DNA from: CBDBEU01 sp965204565
GTDB taxonomy: Bacteria > Pseudomonadota > Alphaproteobacteria > Rhizobiales > TMED25
DNA: 64,000 nucleotides
Direction: 5' to 3'
Assembly (NCBI GenBank): GCA_965204565.1
Contig: CBDBEU010000004.1
Location: 434,001 to 498,000 of the forward strand
Of this stretch, positions 17,483-26,301 are shown piece by piece. The notes beneath the pieces are model-generated. The model did not search any database and was not told the DNA's origin. It was given only the letters and a program-made list of their open reading frames with translations. Made by a program: the position numbers and the translations under genes. Each line of letters opens with the position of its first letter. Within the stretch, counting starts at the first letter, position 1.

Positions 17483-20226
17483 TATTCATCCACTCCGTCA
17501 TGCAGAGCCGCAGCCTTGTTGCCGCCGCCCCGGCCGGCAGAAGCCGACACCCGCACATCGACCGATGCCTTCCTGATCTGCACCGCCGCCGCCCGGCCGA
17601 TTGCCGTTCCCACAGTCGTTGCGGAGGCGCGCAGTTTCTGTTCCGCCGTATTGCCAGGCTCATTTCCGGCGTCCGATGCCGACGATCTGAGCTTGTTTCC
17701 GGCCCGCTCCGCTCCAGCCTCGAGTGCATCGCCGACACGACCGGCATCGGATACGAAATCGGTGAACGCCTCGCCGATCTCGCGCACCGCTTTTTCTTCA
17801 CCGATCGGTCGCGGCGTCGGCAATGCCGCGCGCTCCCGGAAGGCGGTAAGGGCCGTTCCGAGTTCGCGACCGGCTGCGCTGAGCGACACGGACTGAACAG
17901 CCTGCGTCACTCGATCAAACCATCGCGGGTTCGGTTCGGTCAGTCCGGACCCGTCCGATTTCGGCGCATCGGGCTCTGGCGCGGTTGTCTCGGACGGTGC
18001 CGGTTGTTCCGGCTCATCGACAAAGCCGGCCTTTTCGGCGAGCCATTTCATCCAGCTCGGCTGCTCCGGCCAATCGATATCGAATGAGATCAGCTCGCCA
18101 AGGGCATCAAACCTTGTACTGAACCAGTCTGTCAGGTCAGACCAGGCTTCTTCCATGCCGTCAATAATGAGCTCTACGATCAAAGTGCCAAGAGTGAACC
18201 GATATGTGATTGCCGACCGGATCGCGTTCCCGAGCCACTTGCCGATGCGCCGGCCGGCCGCTTCGACCTCGCCCTTCTCGGCATCGCTGGGCTGCTCCTG
18301 CGTGAACAGGTCGGAAAAGAAATTGTCAACGGCGTCCCTGGCCCTGGCAAGCCGGGCATCAACGCCGGAGAAGTCGAACCAGCGGTCGAACGCGGCCATC
18401 GCCGCCTCGGCGTCTATTCCGATTATCCCGGCGATCTCGTCCACCCAGCCACGAACATCCGAGACAAGGCTTTCCCACTTGCCTGAAATCCATTCGATAT
18501 CGGGTGCAAAAGCATCGTAAAAGCCGTCTCCAAAACCCTTCATGAACGCTTTGAAACGCTCCCGGTATTTGCAGAGCAGGAAGACAGCCGCTGCGATCAG
18601 GCCGACGGTGAGAACGACCGGCCATCCGGCAGCTGCGATCGCCGACAAGGCCACAACGGCAGCGGTGCGCAAACCGGTAAACAGCGTCGTCAGAGCCGTT
18701 CCCCTGCCGAAGGTCGCAAGCATGTGCAATCCCGCCAGTGCGCCCTTGATCCGCCCGGGTGCGATCGATGCCAGAAACCAGCCGGCAGAACGGGCCAGAC
18801 GACCGAATATCCGGCCGGCGCCGGCAAGCATCCTGATTGGCCCGGCCAATAGCGCCACATTGCGACCGGCGCGGCCAAAGCGCATGAACAGGCCAAGAAA
18901 CCTGAACAGTCGCAGGCCGAACGCTGCCCAGAGGAAACCGGCCACGCGCGATGCAATGCCGAAGGCCAGCATTGCGGCTGCGCTCTGCACGAGCACGCTT
19001 GCCGGTTCCGGGTTGGCCTGTGCCCAGGCGGCAAACTGATCGGTTACGCCCCCGACGGTTTCCGCGGGCTTCAGTAGTGGCGGCAGCAACACCGTTCCGA
19101 TCAGGATTGCGGTGCGAGTAAGCCGGTTTTTCAGCAGATCGAACTGCCTTGTCGCGCCAGATGCCTGTTTGCGGGCTTCCTCCACAGCCGAGCCGGCGTA
19201 TGCGGCCGCATCACCGGTAAGTTCAAAGGCCTGTTTCAGCAGTTCGGGATTGCCGAGGAACTTGGCGAAGTCGTCGGCGAAGTCCTGACCGACCAGGGCG
19301 ATAAGGGCTTCCATACCCTTTTTGCTTTCGGCCATTGCCGCAAACAGGTTCCGGATCGCCGCCGCGCCGTCTGTATCCAGGTCCCCCAGGAACTGCTCAC
19401 GCGAGGTGCCAAGCGCCTCGAATGCGTCCTCGACACCCTTGGCGTTGGCCTCGACCCGGGTGGCCATGGCGTTGAAGCCGCGCGCCGCTGTCTCGGGTAT
19501 GATGCCGGCTGCGATCATCGCCGCGCCAACCGAGCCGGTCTCGATTGCCGTCAAATTGAATATCTTCGCCGCGCCCGCTGCCCGATTGGCAAAATTCGTG
19601 ATCTCCGCTGCCTTTGCCGCCATGTTGTTCGACAGGTGATTTGTCGCGTCGCCAAGGGTTTCCAAACCCTCCCGATTGAGGCGATAGACATTGCGCAGCC
19701 TGGCGAAACGCTCGCCGATCTGCGCGCCGGCCATGTCGAAGGCGACGGCTGCGTTGGCCACATAGAGCGAGAAGGCTTCCAGTTCATTGACCGGCACGCC
19801 GCCCTGGGCGGCCTCGGCCATGAGTTCGATAATGTCCTTTGCCGCGACCGGGACAATGGCGCTGGTGTCGAGCGCGAATTTACGAAGCTCCTGAAGCCGC
19901 TTCAATGGGGCATCGACGACCTTTTCAAGGCCCTTGAATGACTGGTCGAAGTCAGCGGCGAGTTTCACCGGGGCGGCAAGCGACAGCGCCATGCCAAGCG
20001 CGCCGGTAAGGCGGGAACGTGCATGTGAGGCGCGGGCTTCAAGGCGGTTCAGATGATCGCCGAAGGCTCGCTCGTCAAAGCGGGTGGCAAGACCGGATGT
20101 GACGCCCTCTTCCAGGCCGCGACCGAAATCGCGCACGCCCGTGCGCATCCCCTGAAGCGTCCTTTTGAATTTGGACGCTTCCGCCGAATATCGGTCTATC
20201 AGGGAGACAATGACCGAGACGTTCAT
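17482..20226 (-). CDS. Phage tail tape measure protein (gpT-like)
   Basis: 914 residues. The N-terminal half contains the TP901-type tape-measure core (FDQSFKGLEKVVDAPLKRL, ELMAEAAQGGV, YRLNREGLETLGDATNHL). The centre has hydrophobic stretches around residues 500-540, and the C-terminus is low-complexity, Ala-rich and helical. Tape measure length sets tail length. The ATG overlaps the E' stop as ATGA. The frame is open throughout despite the damage around it. Confidence 0.88.
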   Translation of the reverse strand: MNVSVIVSLIDRYSAEASKFKRTLQGMRTGVRDFGRGLEEGVTSGLATRFDERAFGDHLNRLEARASHARSRLTGALGMALSLAAPVKLAADFDQSFKGLEKVVDAPLKRLQELRKFALDTSAIVPVAAKDIIELMAEAAQGGVPVNELEAFSLYVANAAVAFDMAGAQIGERFARLRNVYRLNREGLETLGDATNHLSNNMAAKAAEITNFANRAAGAAKIFNLTAIETGSVGAAMIAAGIIPETAARGFNAMATRVEANAKGVEDAFEALGTSREQFLGDLDTDGAAAIRNLFAAMAESKKGMEALIALVGQDFADDFAKFLGNPELLKQAFELTGDAAAYAGSAVEEARKQASGATRQFDLLKNRLTRTAILIGTVLLPPLLKPAETVGGVTDQFAAWAQANPEPASVLVQSAAAMLAFGIASRVAGFLWAAFGLRLFRFLGLFMRFGRAGRNVALLAGPIRMLAGAGRIFGRLARSAGWFLASIAPGRIKGALAGLHMLATFGRGTALTTLFTGLRTAAVVALSAIAAAGWPVVLTVGLIAAAVFLLCKYRERFKAFMKGFGDGFYDAFAPDIEWISGKWESLVSDVRGWVDEIAGIIGIDAEAAMAAFDRWFDFSGVDARLARARDAVDNFFSDLFTQEQPSDAEKGEVEAAGRRIGKWLGNAIRSAITYRFTLGTLIVELIIDGMEEAWSDLTDWFSTRFDALGELISFDIDWPEQPSWMKWLAEKAGFVDEPEQPAPSETTAPEPDAPKSDGSGLTEPNPRWFDRVTQAVQSVSLSAAGRELGTALTAFRERAALPTPRPIGEEKAVREIGEAFTDFVSDAGRVGDALEAGAERAGNKLRSSASDAGNEPGNTAEQKLRASATTVGTAIGRAAAVQIRKASVDVRVSASAGRGGGNKAAALHDGVDE

Positions 20227-20450
20227 GGATTGCCGCCTCCGTCGGCTCCAGCTTTCAGAGCACCGGCAATTGCATTCAGAAGCCGGCCATTGTCCCGATC
20301 GGCGGCGGCAAGCGCCTGTTCGTGCCAGAAAGCAAGTTCGTCGAGCTCAAGGTCACCGATCTCCAGCGCGGACCAGCCGAAGCGGCCGGCTATGTCGCCT
20401 GGCCCGAAGAGCAAGGCGCTCGCGTCAATGTCTCGAGCGCGGGAAAAAAA
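20223..20450 (-). CDS. Tail assembly chaperone extension E' (made by -1 frameshift from E)
   Basis: This short frame (LLFGPGDIAGRFGW...DELAFWHEQALAAADRDNGR) corresponds to the E' extension of P2-like phages. It has no convincing start of its own. A -1 slip on the T7 run in gene E enters this frame and reads without interruption through SRARDIDASALLF to the stop, giving an E-E' fusion of about 197 residues. It overlaps the tape-measure start as ATGA. Confidence 0.75.
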   Translation of the reverse strand, partial: FFSRARDIDASALLFGPGDIAGRFGWSALEIGDLELDELAFWHEQALAAADRDNGRLLNAIAGALKAGADGGGNP

Positions 20451-20815
20451 TCGGCTAGGGCCCTTCCGATTGCCGGATAATCGGCCGGATCGATCAAAAG
20501 GAATTGCTCCGGTGTCACGCCAAACAGTTTTGCCAAAGCCGCCGCCAGGGCGTCGAGCTTGTGGGCATCCAGAAGCGAAGCGATCCGACCGACCAGTTCG
20601 CTATCCCCCGATTTGAGCGCGGCGACCTTGTCCTGCATCCTGTCCCCGTCGCCCGACAACAAAATGGTCACGATGTCCTTGCCGAACAGCTTGATCAGTT
20701 CCAGGACGTTGGCGGTCTTCGGGCGGCTGATCGTCAGCTTTGAGATCGCCGCATTGCCCTCCAGTTCGATCGGAAAGGTGAGCCTGACGTCTACCGAGCT
20801 TGCCGCCTTCGTCAT
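20390..20815 (-). CDS. Phage tail assembly chaperone E (gpE/gp41-like)
   Basis: 141 residues, Ala/Leu-rich, with the N-terminal beta portion typical of tail assembly proteins (VDVRLTFPIELEGN, ISRPKTANVLELIKLFG). It coats the tape measure during tail assembly. Residues 123-124 (Phe-Phe) lie on the slippery run; ribosomes that do not slip add 17 more residues and stop at 20390. Confidence 0.8.
   Translation of the reverse strand: MTKAASSVDVRLTFPIELEGNAAISKLTISRPKTANVLELIKLFGKDIVTILLSGDGDRMQDKVAALKSGDSELVGRIASLLDAHKLDALAAALAKLFGVTPEQFLLIDPADYPAIGRALADFFPALETLTRAPCSSGQAT
20444..20450 (-). promoter_or_regulatory. Programmed -1 frameshift heptamer in tail chaperone gene
   Basis: On the minus strand seven T residues stand in the phase T-TTT-TTT within codons GAT TTT TTT, the correct register for a tandem -1 slip. 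P2 uses T-TTT-TTG at the same gene. The -1 frame is open from here to 20223. Confidence 0.75.
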
Positions 20816-21345
20816 CCGCCAACCCTCAGGATGCGGCGATGATCGTCACCGACGCCCGTGCCGTTGAGAATGGTCCAGCCGCCAGGCCGGAAATTGAACT
20901 CGCGTATGACCTTCTTGTCGTGCACCTCGGAATACCAGGTCACTGCCGAAAGCATGTGATCGTAGCCGGCCTTCTCGCCGCCCTTCATCTGTTCGGGATC
21001 GATCTTCATCAGACGGGCCTTGATATCGACCGTCACCTCGATTGCGCGGCCGCTGTCGTCCTCATCGTCGAACAGCGACTTGACCGCCGTGAACGAAGTG
21101 CGCTGCCCCGGCGGACTACCGAACAGCACGTCCATGTCAGGATTGTGCGAGACCAGCTTGAAGGGCAGTTCCAGCTTGTTGGTGATGCCGAGCGGGACCG
21201 CTGTTTCGCCGGTGCCGCCTCCCGGCGTGAAGTCGAAGCTTTTTTCTTCCAGGACCGGAAGCTTCATCTCCTCGATTTCGATGGTCAGCGCCATGGTGTC
21301 CCCGGCAATCAGGGTAAATCCGCGAAGCAGGCGAAGATTGTTCAT
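20812..21345 (-). CDS. Phage major tail tube protein (FII-like)
   Basis: 177 residues, similar to P2 FII, which forms the inner tube of the contractile tail (MALTIEIEEMKLPVLEEKSF, KLELPFKLVSHNPDM, EFNFRPGGWTILNGTGVGDD). Normal length and intact. It lies just after the sheath gene and overlaps the chaperone start by four bases. Confidence 0.85.
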   Translation of the reverse strand: MNNLRLLRGFTLIAGDTMALTIEIEEMKLPVLEEKSFDFTPGGGTGETAVPLGITNKLELPFKLVSHNPDMDVLFGSPPGQRTSFTAVKSLFDDEDDSGRAIEVTVDIKARLMKIDPEQMKGGEKAGYDHMLSAVTWYSEVHDKKVIREFNFRPGGWTILNGTGVGDDHRRILRVGG

Positions 21346-21356
21346 GTCGGTTCTCC

Positions 21357-22588
21357 TTATGCTGCGCGATCGAGACCGGTCAGAATGTCCTCGGCCAGAA
21401 CGTTGAAGTAGACCGAGTTGCGGCGGGAACCGAACTGCAGGTCATTGAGCGGCGGCGCTTCCTCGGCGTCGAATTCAACGCGCAGGATGCCGGACCGCAG
21501 CGACTGGGACGAGTTGCGCGCCTTGTCCCAATAGGCCCGCCCCCCGAGGATGACGCCGGCTGCCTTTAATTCGTCCAGGAAGATTTGCAGCGACCGGATG
21601 ATGGCGATGCCGAGCTGTGCCGACAGGTTTTCGTCCATTACCGAACGGAACGCCGGTGCAATAGCCTTTTCGATCGCAGCCCGCGTCCGCGTCACGTTGA
21701 TGAACCGCCACAGAGCATCGGACGACGTGGTCTCGCTGCCCCAAAGGATCGTTCCGTTGGCGGCTACCGCGCCGCCTGCGCCCTGAACGGTCACGGCCGG
21801 GATGATCGTATTGATACGGTTTTCGTTCAGATGGTTGGCCTCATGGCTGGCCTCGCCATCGAAATAGGACACCGGTCGCGATGTGCCGACAATGCCGCCG
21901 ATCGCCTGATTGGACGGCGACCAGTATGGTCCGCCCCTGTCCTGGTCACGCTTGACAAACAGGCCGGCGACACGCGCCGAGGCAGGCGCAACCACATTGC
22001 CCGCCAGCTTGACGGCCGGCTCGACCAGATAGGTGTACCGGTCGGAGAAATCGGCGCGATAGGCGAGCGCGCTTTCCTTGGTCGCGCCGGGCAATCGCCG
22101 ATCCTGACCGCCTTCAGCGCCGCTGAGATGCCTTCGAGTTCGGCCATGACCGGGTTCTTGGCGTCGCCCGGCCGCTGCGAAGTGTAACCGGGAACGATCA
22201 GAAGTCCCGGCTCGACACCCGTGTGCCCCTTGGCATAGCGGAAGGCATTGACGCCGGTCATCGCGGCGCTCGACCCGGCCAGATTGGCCAGGGTAGCGTC
22301 GGTATCGACGCCTTCGGCCACGCGGACCAGCACGATGGATGCGACGACACCCTGGTCGCTGATCGCGTCGATGGCCGCCCTGGCGGTTCCCGTTGCGCCG
22401 AGATCCGCGATCTTGTCGGTGTCGTTGGAGTAGAAGTGAACAGGTTCGTTTAGCGGAAATTTGCTTGCGTCGGCAGTCTCCGCGACTACCGCCATGCCGA
22501 TCGGAGACAGATCGGCGGCAGAAATCGGAAGTTCGGTTTTACCGGCGTCAAAGACGCGGACGCCATGGTTGTAAGGGGCTGTCGCCAT
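21357..22588 (-). pseudogene. Phage tail sheath protein (FI-like), frameshifted
   Basis: Starts at ATG 22588 (YNHGVRVFDAGKTELPIS) and reads to about residue 165, then shifts frame near 22095-22105. The remainder is in another frame (ATKESALAYRADFSDRY, GGPYWSPSNQAIGGIVGTSR, FRSVMDENLSAQLG, NVLAEDILTG). Together they make a normal P2 sheath of about 400 residues. The single indel should abolish the contractile sheath. Confidence 0.82.
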
Positions 22589-22694
22589 GGTCGATCCTTA
22601 TCTTTCTTGCGCCCACCTGGCGCGGGTAGACCTCGCGGCGCATTCGGATTTCACAGTTGGCTTCGCCGATCTGCGTCTGGATCGAGACCGCCAT
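22548..22694 (-). CDS. Small phage protein between early genes and sheath
   Basis: A 48-residue frame with a strong GGAGGAG site and ATG at 22694. Its first part (IQTQIGEANCEIRMRREVYPRQVGARK) resembles a small basic protein found beside tail or early genes in rhizobial prophages. The rest runs into the sheath gene, suggesting it is shifted or truncated. Confidence 0.45.
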   Translation of the reverse strand: MAVSIQTQIGEANCEIRMRREVYPRQVGARKIRIDHGDSPLQPWRPRL

Positions 22695-22697
22695 CGG

Positions 22698-22898
22698 CTA
22701 CTCCTCCGTCCTGCCGATCGTGTCGCCATTCAGCCCGCGCGTCCGCTCCACCAGATCGAGCGGCCCCTCGGCGGGATTCTCCGCCCGGTCCGGATGGAGG
22801 TCGTAGAAAACCTCTCCGCCGGCATGGCGGAGGATGATCGCGATCCGCGCGCAATCCGCGCGCTCGGTCACACACAGCGCCAGCCCGTCCGCGCTCAT
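22698..22898 (-). CDS. Hypothetical phage protein
   Basis: 66 residues from ATG 22898, without a recognised domain. It contains CVTERADCARIAIILRHAGG and an acidic C-terminus. Its start overlaps the restored stop of the upstream regulator as ATGA, which supports both starts. Function unknown. Confidence 0.5.
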   Translation of the reverse strand: MSADGLALCVTERADCARIAIILRHAGGEVFYDLHPDRAENPAEGPLDLVERTRGLNGDTIGRTEE

Positions 22899-23172
22899 GC
22901 CGACACCGCCTTTTCCGGGCGGAACCGATGCCGGTCGATCAGCCGGTAGCCAACCCCCACACGGCCTTGATTTGCACGCCGGACGGCCCCGGCCTCCGAC
23001 GCAGATTATGGATCTGGGCATCGACGATCTTCGGATCAGGCCATGGCTCCGGTCGGTCGCTGACGATCACCTGATAGATATGCTCTTTCGCCGCCACCTC
23101 ATGCGCGACCAGGCAGCGGAACACCATCTGCAATTGCGGCGGGAGATAGACGCCCATCGGAAACATCGTCAC
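22895..23172 (-). pseudogene. Phage winged-helix regulator, frameshifted near C-terminus
   Basis: The protein ends in a winged-helix motif like that of OmpR-type DNA-binding domains (KEHIYQVIVSD, KIVDAQIHNLRRR, VQIKAVWG). After VWG one G appears to be missing from the G-run near 22955. Adding it restores VGYRLIDRHRF and a stop at 22895 that overlaps the next ATG as ATGA. As read, the product ends early (77 residues). Confidence 0.6.
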
Positions 23173-23335
23173 CCAGGACGGCGCCGCGCTTGATCTCGCC
23201 GTATTTCAGCTCCCATACCTCGCGATAGGTCGAGACGAATTGCGCCCGGTCCAGCACCGACAGATCGTTGCGAAACAGATTTTCGACAATCTCGATCAGT
23301 GTCGCCTCGCCGTCGGCGGAGGAGCCCAGATCATC
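23099..23335 (-). pseudogene. ParB-like nuclease domain fragment
   Basis: About 60 residues match the post-catalytic part of ParB/Spo0J-type domains found in transposable prophages (LIEIVENLFRNDLSVLDRAQ, STYREVWELKYGEIKRG). The conserved N-terminal box is missing: the upstream bases belong to a small membrane-protein gene, so a deletion fused two phage genes. Confidence 0.55.
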
Positions 23336-23457
23336 GATAGGGCGACGGTGAACAGGCCGGATTTCGCACGGCCCTCCGACGCCAGAATGAAGGCCACGGA
23401 TCCGCACAGCGTCGCGCCGAGGATCAGAAAAACCGCCAGCGCGATCCAGGCGCTCAT
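23296..23457 (-). CDS. Small single-pass membrane protein (phage)
   Basis: A 53-residue frame from ATG 23457 with a clear hydrophobic segment at residues 4-27 (WIALAVFLILGATLCGSVAF), followed by EGRAKSGLFTVAL. The C-terminal dozen residues are out of the natural frame because of the fusion to ParB sequence. Possibly a holin-like or accessory phage protein; no family assigned. Confidence 0.4.
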   Translation of the reverse strand: MSAWIALAVFLILGATLCGSVAFILASEGRAKSGLFTVALSMIWAPPPTARRH

Positions 23458-24780
23458 CTCCGCGCCTCCGCTTCGGGCTTCTCCGACCGGTTCATCTGAC
23501 GTAGAGCCCGCAAAAGGTCGACAAGCTGAAAGCCGAGCGTTGCCGCTGATCTGAGCGCGAAGTTTCTACCAGCTACAATTAGAGCCTGTGCCCGTTTTGA
23601 GGCCCAACGCCGGGCGTGATGGCAACAACCGTGTTTGCCGGTTGATCCAGCCCCGATCCCGGCCGGGGTTTTGTCCCCGAGGCTCGAGTGGGGCCGGAAG
23701 TGATTGTAGTCGTGCCGCCAGGCTTCGAGTTCCCGGCGGGCATGGGTCGGGCTGGTGAAGATCGTCTCGTTCAGACATTCGTCCCTGAGCCGCGCATTGA
23801 AGCTCTCGGTGAACCCGTTCGACAGGGCTTGCCCGGCGCGATAGAGTGCCACTCGACATTGCGCTCCTTTGACCGGCGCCCGATCGCCATGCCGGTCGGT
23901 TCGGTGCCGTTGTCGCTGACGATCGTGCCGGGCCGCGCCATTCGCTCGAAGATCGCCGCATCAGGCTCGCAACCGACCCTTGCGCCGGAGATCGACGTAT
24001 CGGCAATCAGGCGCACGCACTCCCGGCTGAAGTCGTCGACCACGGCGAAGATCCGGAACCTGCGTCCGCAGGCAAAGGCATCCGACATGAAGTCCAGGCT
24101 CCAGCGCTGGTTCGGTCCCTGCGGTAACACCATCGGCGCTCGTGTCCCCAATGCCCGCTTGCGCCCGCCACGGCGACAAACCTGCAAGCGCTCATCCCGA
24201 TGATACAGCCTGCGGAACTTCTTGTGGTTCATGACCCATCCCTCACGGCACGGCAGCCAGTGCAAGCGCCGACAGCCGAACCGGCGGCGCTCGCCGGCCA
24301 GTTCCCTGATACGTGTCCGCGCCTCGGTGTCGTCAGGGCGGCAGCTGATGTAGCGCACCGTCGTTCGGTCCACGCCCGGCACCGCGCAGGCGCGACGCCG
24401 GCTCACTTCGAAGACCTCCCGGAAATGAGCCACCGCCTGCCGCCCGGCACCGGGCGTCAGAACTTTTTGCACTGATCTCCCTGAGCATTGCGTTGTCCAG
24501 CATCGAGCCCGCCAGCAGCTTCTTCAGCTGCGCATTCTCCTGCTCCAACTGACGAAGCCGCCGGGCATCGGACACCTCAAGCCCGCCATAGTTCGACTTC
24601 CACTTGTAAAAGGTCGCCGGGCTGATCCCGTGACGGCGGCACACATCCGCCGTCGGCATCCCCGCCTCCTGCTCCTTCAACACAGCGATCATCTGTTCCT
24701 CGCCAAACCTGCTCCGCTTCATATCGTCCGTCTCCTTGTCAGCGCCGGACGCTCATTATCATTGGAGAAAACCTAAGGGC
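23454..24780 (-). mobile_element. IS3-family element (IS407/IS51-like), inactive
   Basis: orfA starts at 24722 (RSRFGEEQMIAVLKEQEAGM, RRHGISPATFYKWKS, then a leucine-zipper-like region). A normal -1 slip at GCAAAAAG near 24468 leads to orfB (KVLTPGAGRQAVAHF). The DDE residues are visible in SLDFMSDAF, IVSDNGTE and NARLRDECLNE. A further indel near 23840-23850 breaks orfB between HSIAPGKP and ALSNGFTESFNARL, so no full transposase is made. Exact terminal repeats were not identified; the end coordinates are approximate. Confidence 0.8.
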
Positions 24781-24810
24781 GCAGACCACAGTCTTTGATG
24801 GAAAGATGGA

Positions 24811-25629
24811 GTGTTCACGATGGGCTGCCGTCGACGTATCCATTTTACCGATAGCCGGAAGGCAGAGATTTGGGATCGCCGGCAGCGTGGGGAGTCGATG
24901 CGTTCGATTGGCCACGGGCTCGATCGCAACTCATCGTCGATCTTTCCCTTGCTGCCCCGGACGTGTGCTATCCGGCAGCTGGCGCGCGCAAGGTCGCGTC
25001 CAGCATTGGCTCATTGTGATCGAGAGGAGATCTCCGGAGGACTTGGGGCGCAACGGTCCTTTCGTGCGATCGCGCGTCAGCTACGCCGAGCGCCGTGGAC
25101 AATCAGCCGCGCGGTGGAGCGCAATGGCGGCCGCGCCGGGTATCCCGAGGCGAAGAAACCTGTGATCAATGCCGACTGTGGGGGCTCGAACGGGGTGCGT
25201 GTCAGGCTGTGGAAAGTCGAGTTGCAAAAGCTTGCCGACGAGACCGGGCGCACGCTCCAGATCCACCACTATCCGCCCGGCACATCGAAGTGGAACAAGA
25301 TTGAGTACCGCCTGTTCTGTCACATCACCCAGAACTGGAGCGGTCGTCCGCTCACCGACCGCATGACTGTGGTCGAACTGATCGGTGCAACGACAACCAA
25401 GGCTGGCCTCAGGGTCAAATGCGCAATCGACGAGCGGACCTACCAAAAGAGCATCAAAGTCTCCAAACCCGAAATGGACGCACTCAACATTACCGGAGAC
25501 GAGTTCCACCCTGAATGGAACTACACCATCAAGCCAAGAACTACCGCATCGTCAACGATGTCGATCAGAATCTTGTCCGCCGTCTTGTTCCCGACGCTTT
25601 GGGCGGGCTTCTCGACGAGCTTCCCATGA
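24811..25629 (+). mobile_element. Chimera of IS30 N-terminal and ISAzo13 C-terminal transposase fragments
   Basis: One 272-residue open frame. Residues 1-110 resemble the DNA-binding half of an IS30 transposase (KAEIWDRRQRGESM, SFRAIARQLRRAPWTISRAV). Residues from about 117 match the C-terminus of ISAzo13 transposases (NADCGGSNGVRVRLWKVELQ, HHYPPGTSKWNKIEYRLFCH, DEFHPEWNYTIKP). The join is near 25155. Each half lacks catalytic residues of its own family, so the fused product should not transpose. Confidence 0.75.
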
Positions 25630-25889
25630 TTCCTTCGCAGCAGGAAATCCCTCTCGGCCGGGCAGCCACCATACCCGTTCCCGTTCGCATCCGCGACCTG
25701 CAAAAGCCGCAGCGCCCGCGTTCGGATGATCCGAGTTTCTGGCACACATGGCTTGGCTGCAAAGGCGCTCCGCCAAACTGGACGCAAGTGGTCAAGACAT
25801 GGGAAAAACCAGACGAAGAGGTCCACCAAGCGCAGACCACGGAAAGTATCGCAGGTGACGATATCGACCCAGAACCGAACGAGGCATAG
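25515..25889 (+). CDS. Hypothetical protein after ISAzo13 fragment
   Basis: A 124-residue frame overlapping the end of the ISAzo13 fragment in another register (YRIVNDVDQNLVRRLVPDAL, DPSFWHTWLGCKGAPPNW, acidic tail). No family is recognised. It could be the cut remainder of a gene interrupted by the IS, or a chance frame. Confidence 0.3.
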   Translation: MELHHQAKNYRIVNDVDQNLVRRLVPDALGGLLDELPMIPSQQEIPLGRAATIPVPVRIRDLQKPQRPRSDDPSFWHTWLGCKGAPPNWTQVVKTWEKPDEEVHQAQTTESIAGDDIDPEPNEA

Positions 25890-26301
25890 TTATCGAGAAC
25901 GCGCAATTTGACTCTGCTCTTCCGACAAATCCGGCGAAACGAAAAGAGGCAGGGTGATCGGTCAACTGAGAACATCAGACTTCATTTGCGTGGTCTACCT
26001 CAAAATCGGTATTTCATCCGCGGCTTTGCTTTATCTGTATGTTTTCGTTTGTTTTTTCCGGTTGTCTTCCGAGGTCAACCAAAATGGTCCACCTCAAATT
26101 GGATTTTCCCGCAATATCACACCGCCGGTTCCGACGTTTTCACGACCGCCTTCAAATCCTCAAAGTCCTGGATTTCCGGCATTTTCGGGCCGCAATCAAA
26201 AACCCTTCACAGCCGGTTTGAAGGGTCGTTGAAGGTCGTTGCCGATTTTGCCTTCAACACCGATTTTTCCGTCAAATTCTCAAACCAGATGTCAAACTAC
26301 A
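25890..26301. other. Spacer without recognisable gene
   Basis: About 410 bases of lower GC than the surroundings. No family match or strong start signal is seen. It separates IS debris from the truncated TctA gene and likely contains old junctions. Confidence 0.4.

Larger units (their letters stand above)
16254..23457 (-). mobile_element. P2-type contractile-tail prophage remnant
   Basis: All genes read on the minus strand, in the order small early genes, tail sheath (FI), tube (FII), assembly chaperone (E, E'), tape measure (T), U, X and D. This is the P2 late tail order. Head, portal, baseplate, fibre, lysis and integrase genes are absent. The left end cuts gene D and abuts a cut PrpD gene; the right end carries fused early genes next to an IS3 element. 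The sheath gene is frameshifted, so neither phage nor tailocin should form. Confidence 0.85.

Noticed and set aside
16254..22588. Functional tailocin (phage-tail bacteriocin)
   Set aside because: The sheath is frameshifted, gene D is cut, and baseplate, fibre and lysis genes are absent.
26150..26240. Short repeated motifs as a CRISPR or regulatory array
   Set aside because: Only a short, irregular similarity around GGTTTGAAGGGTCG and GTTGAAGGTCG is present, with no regular spacing.
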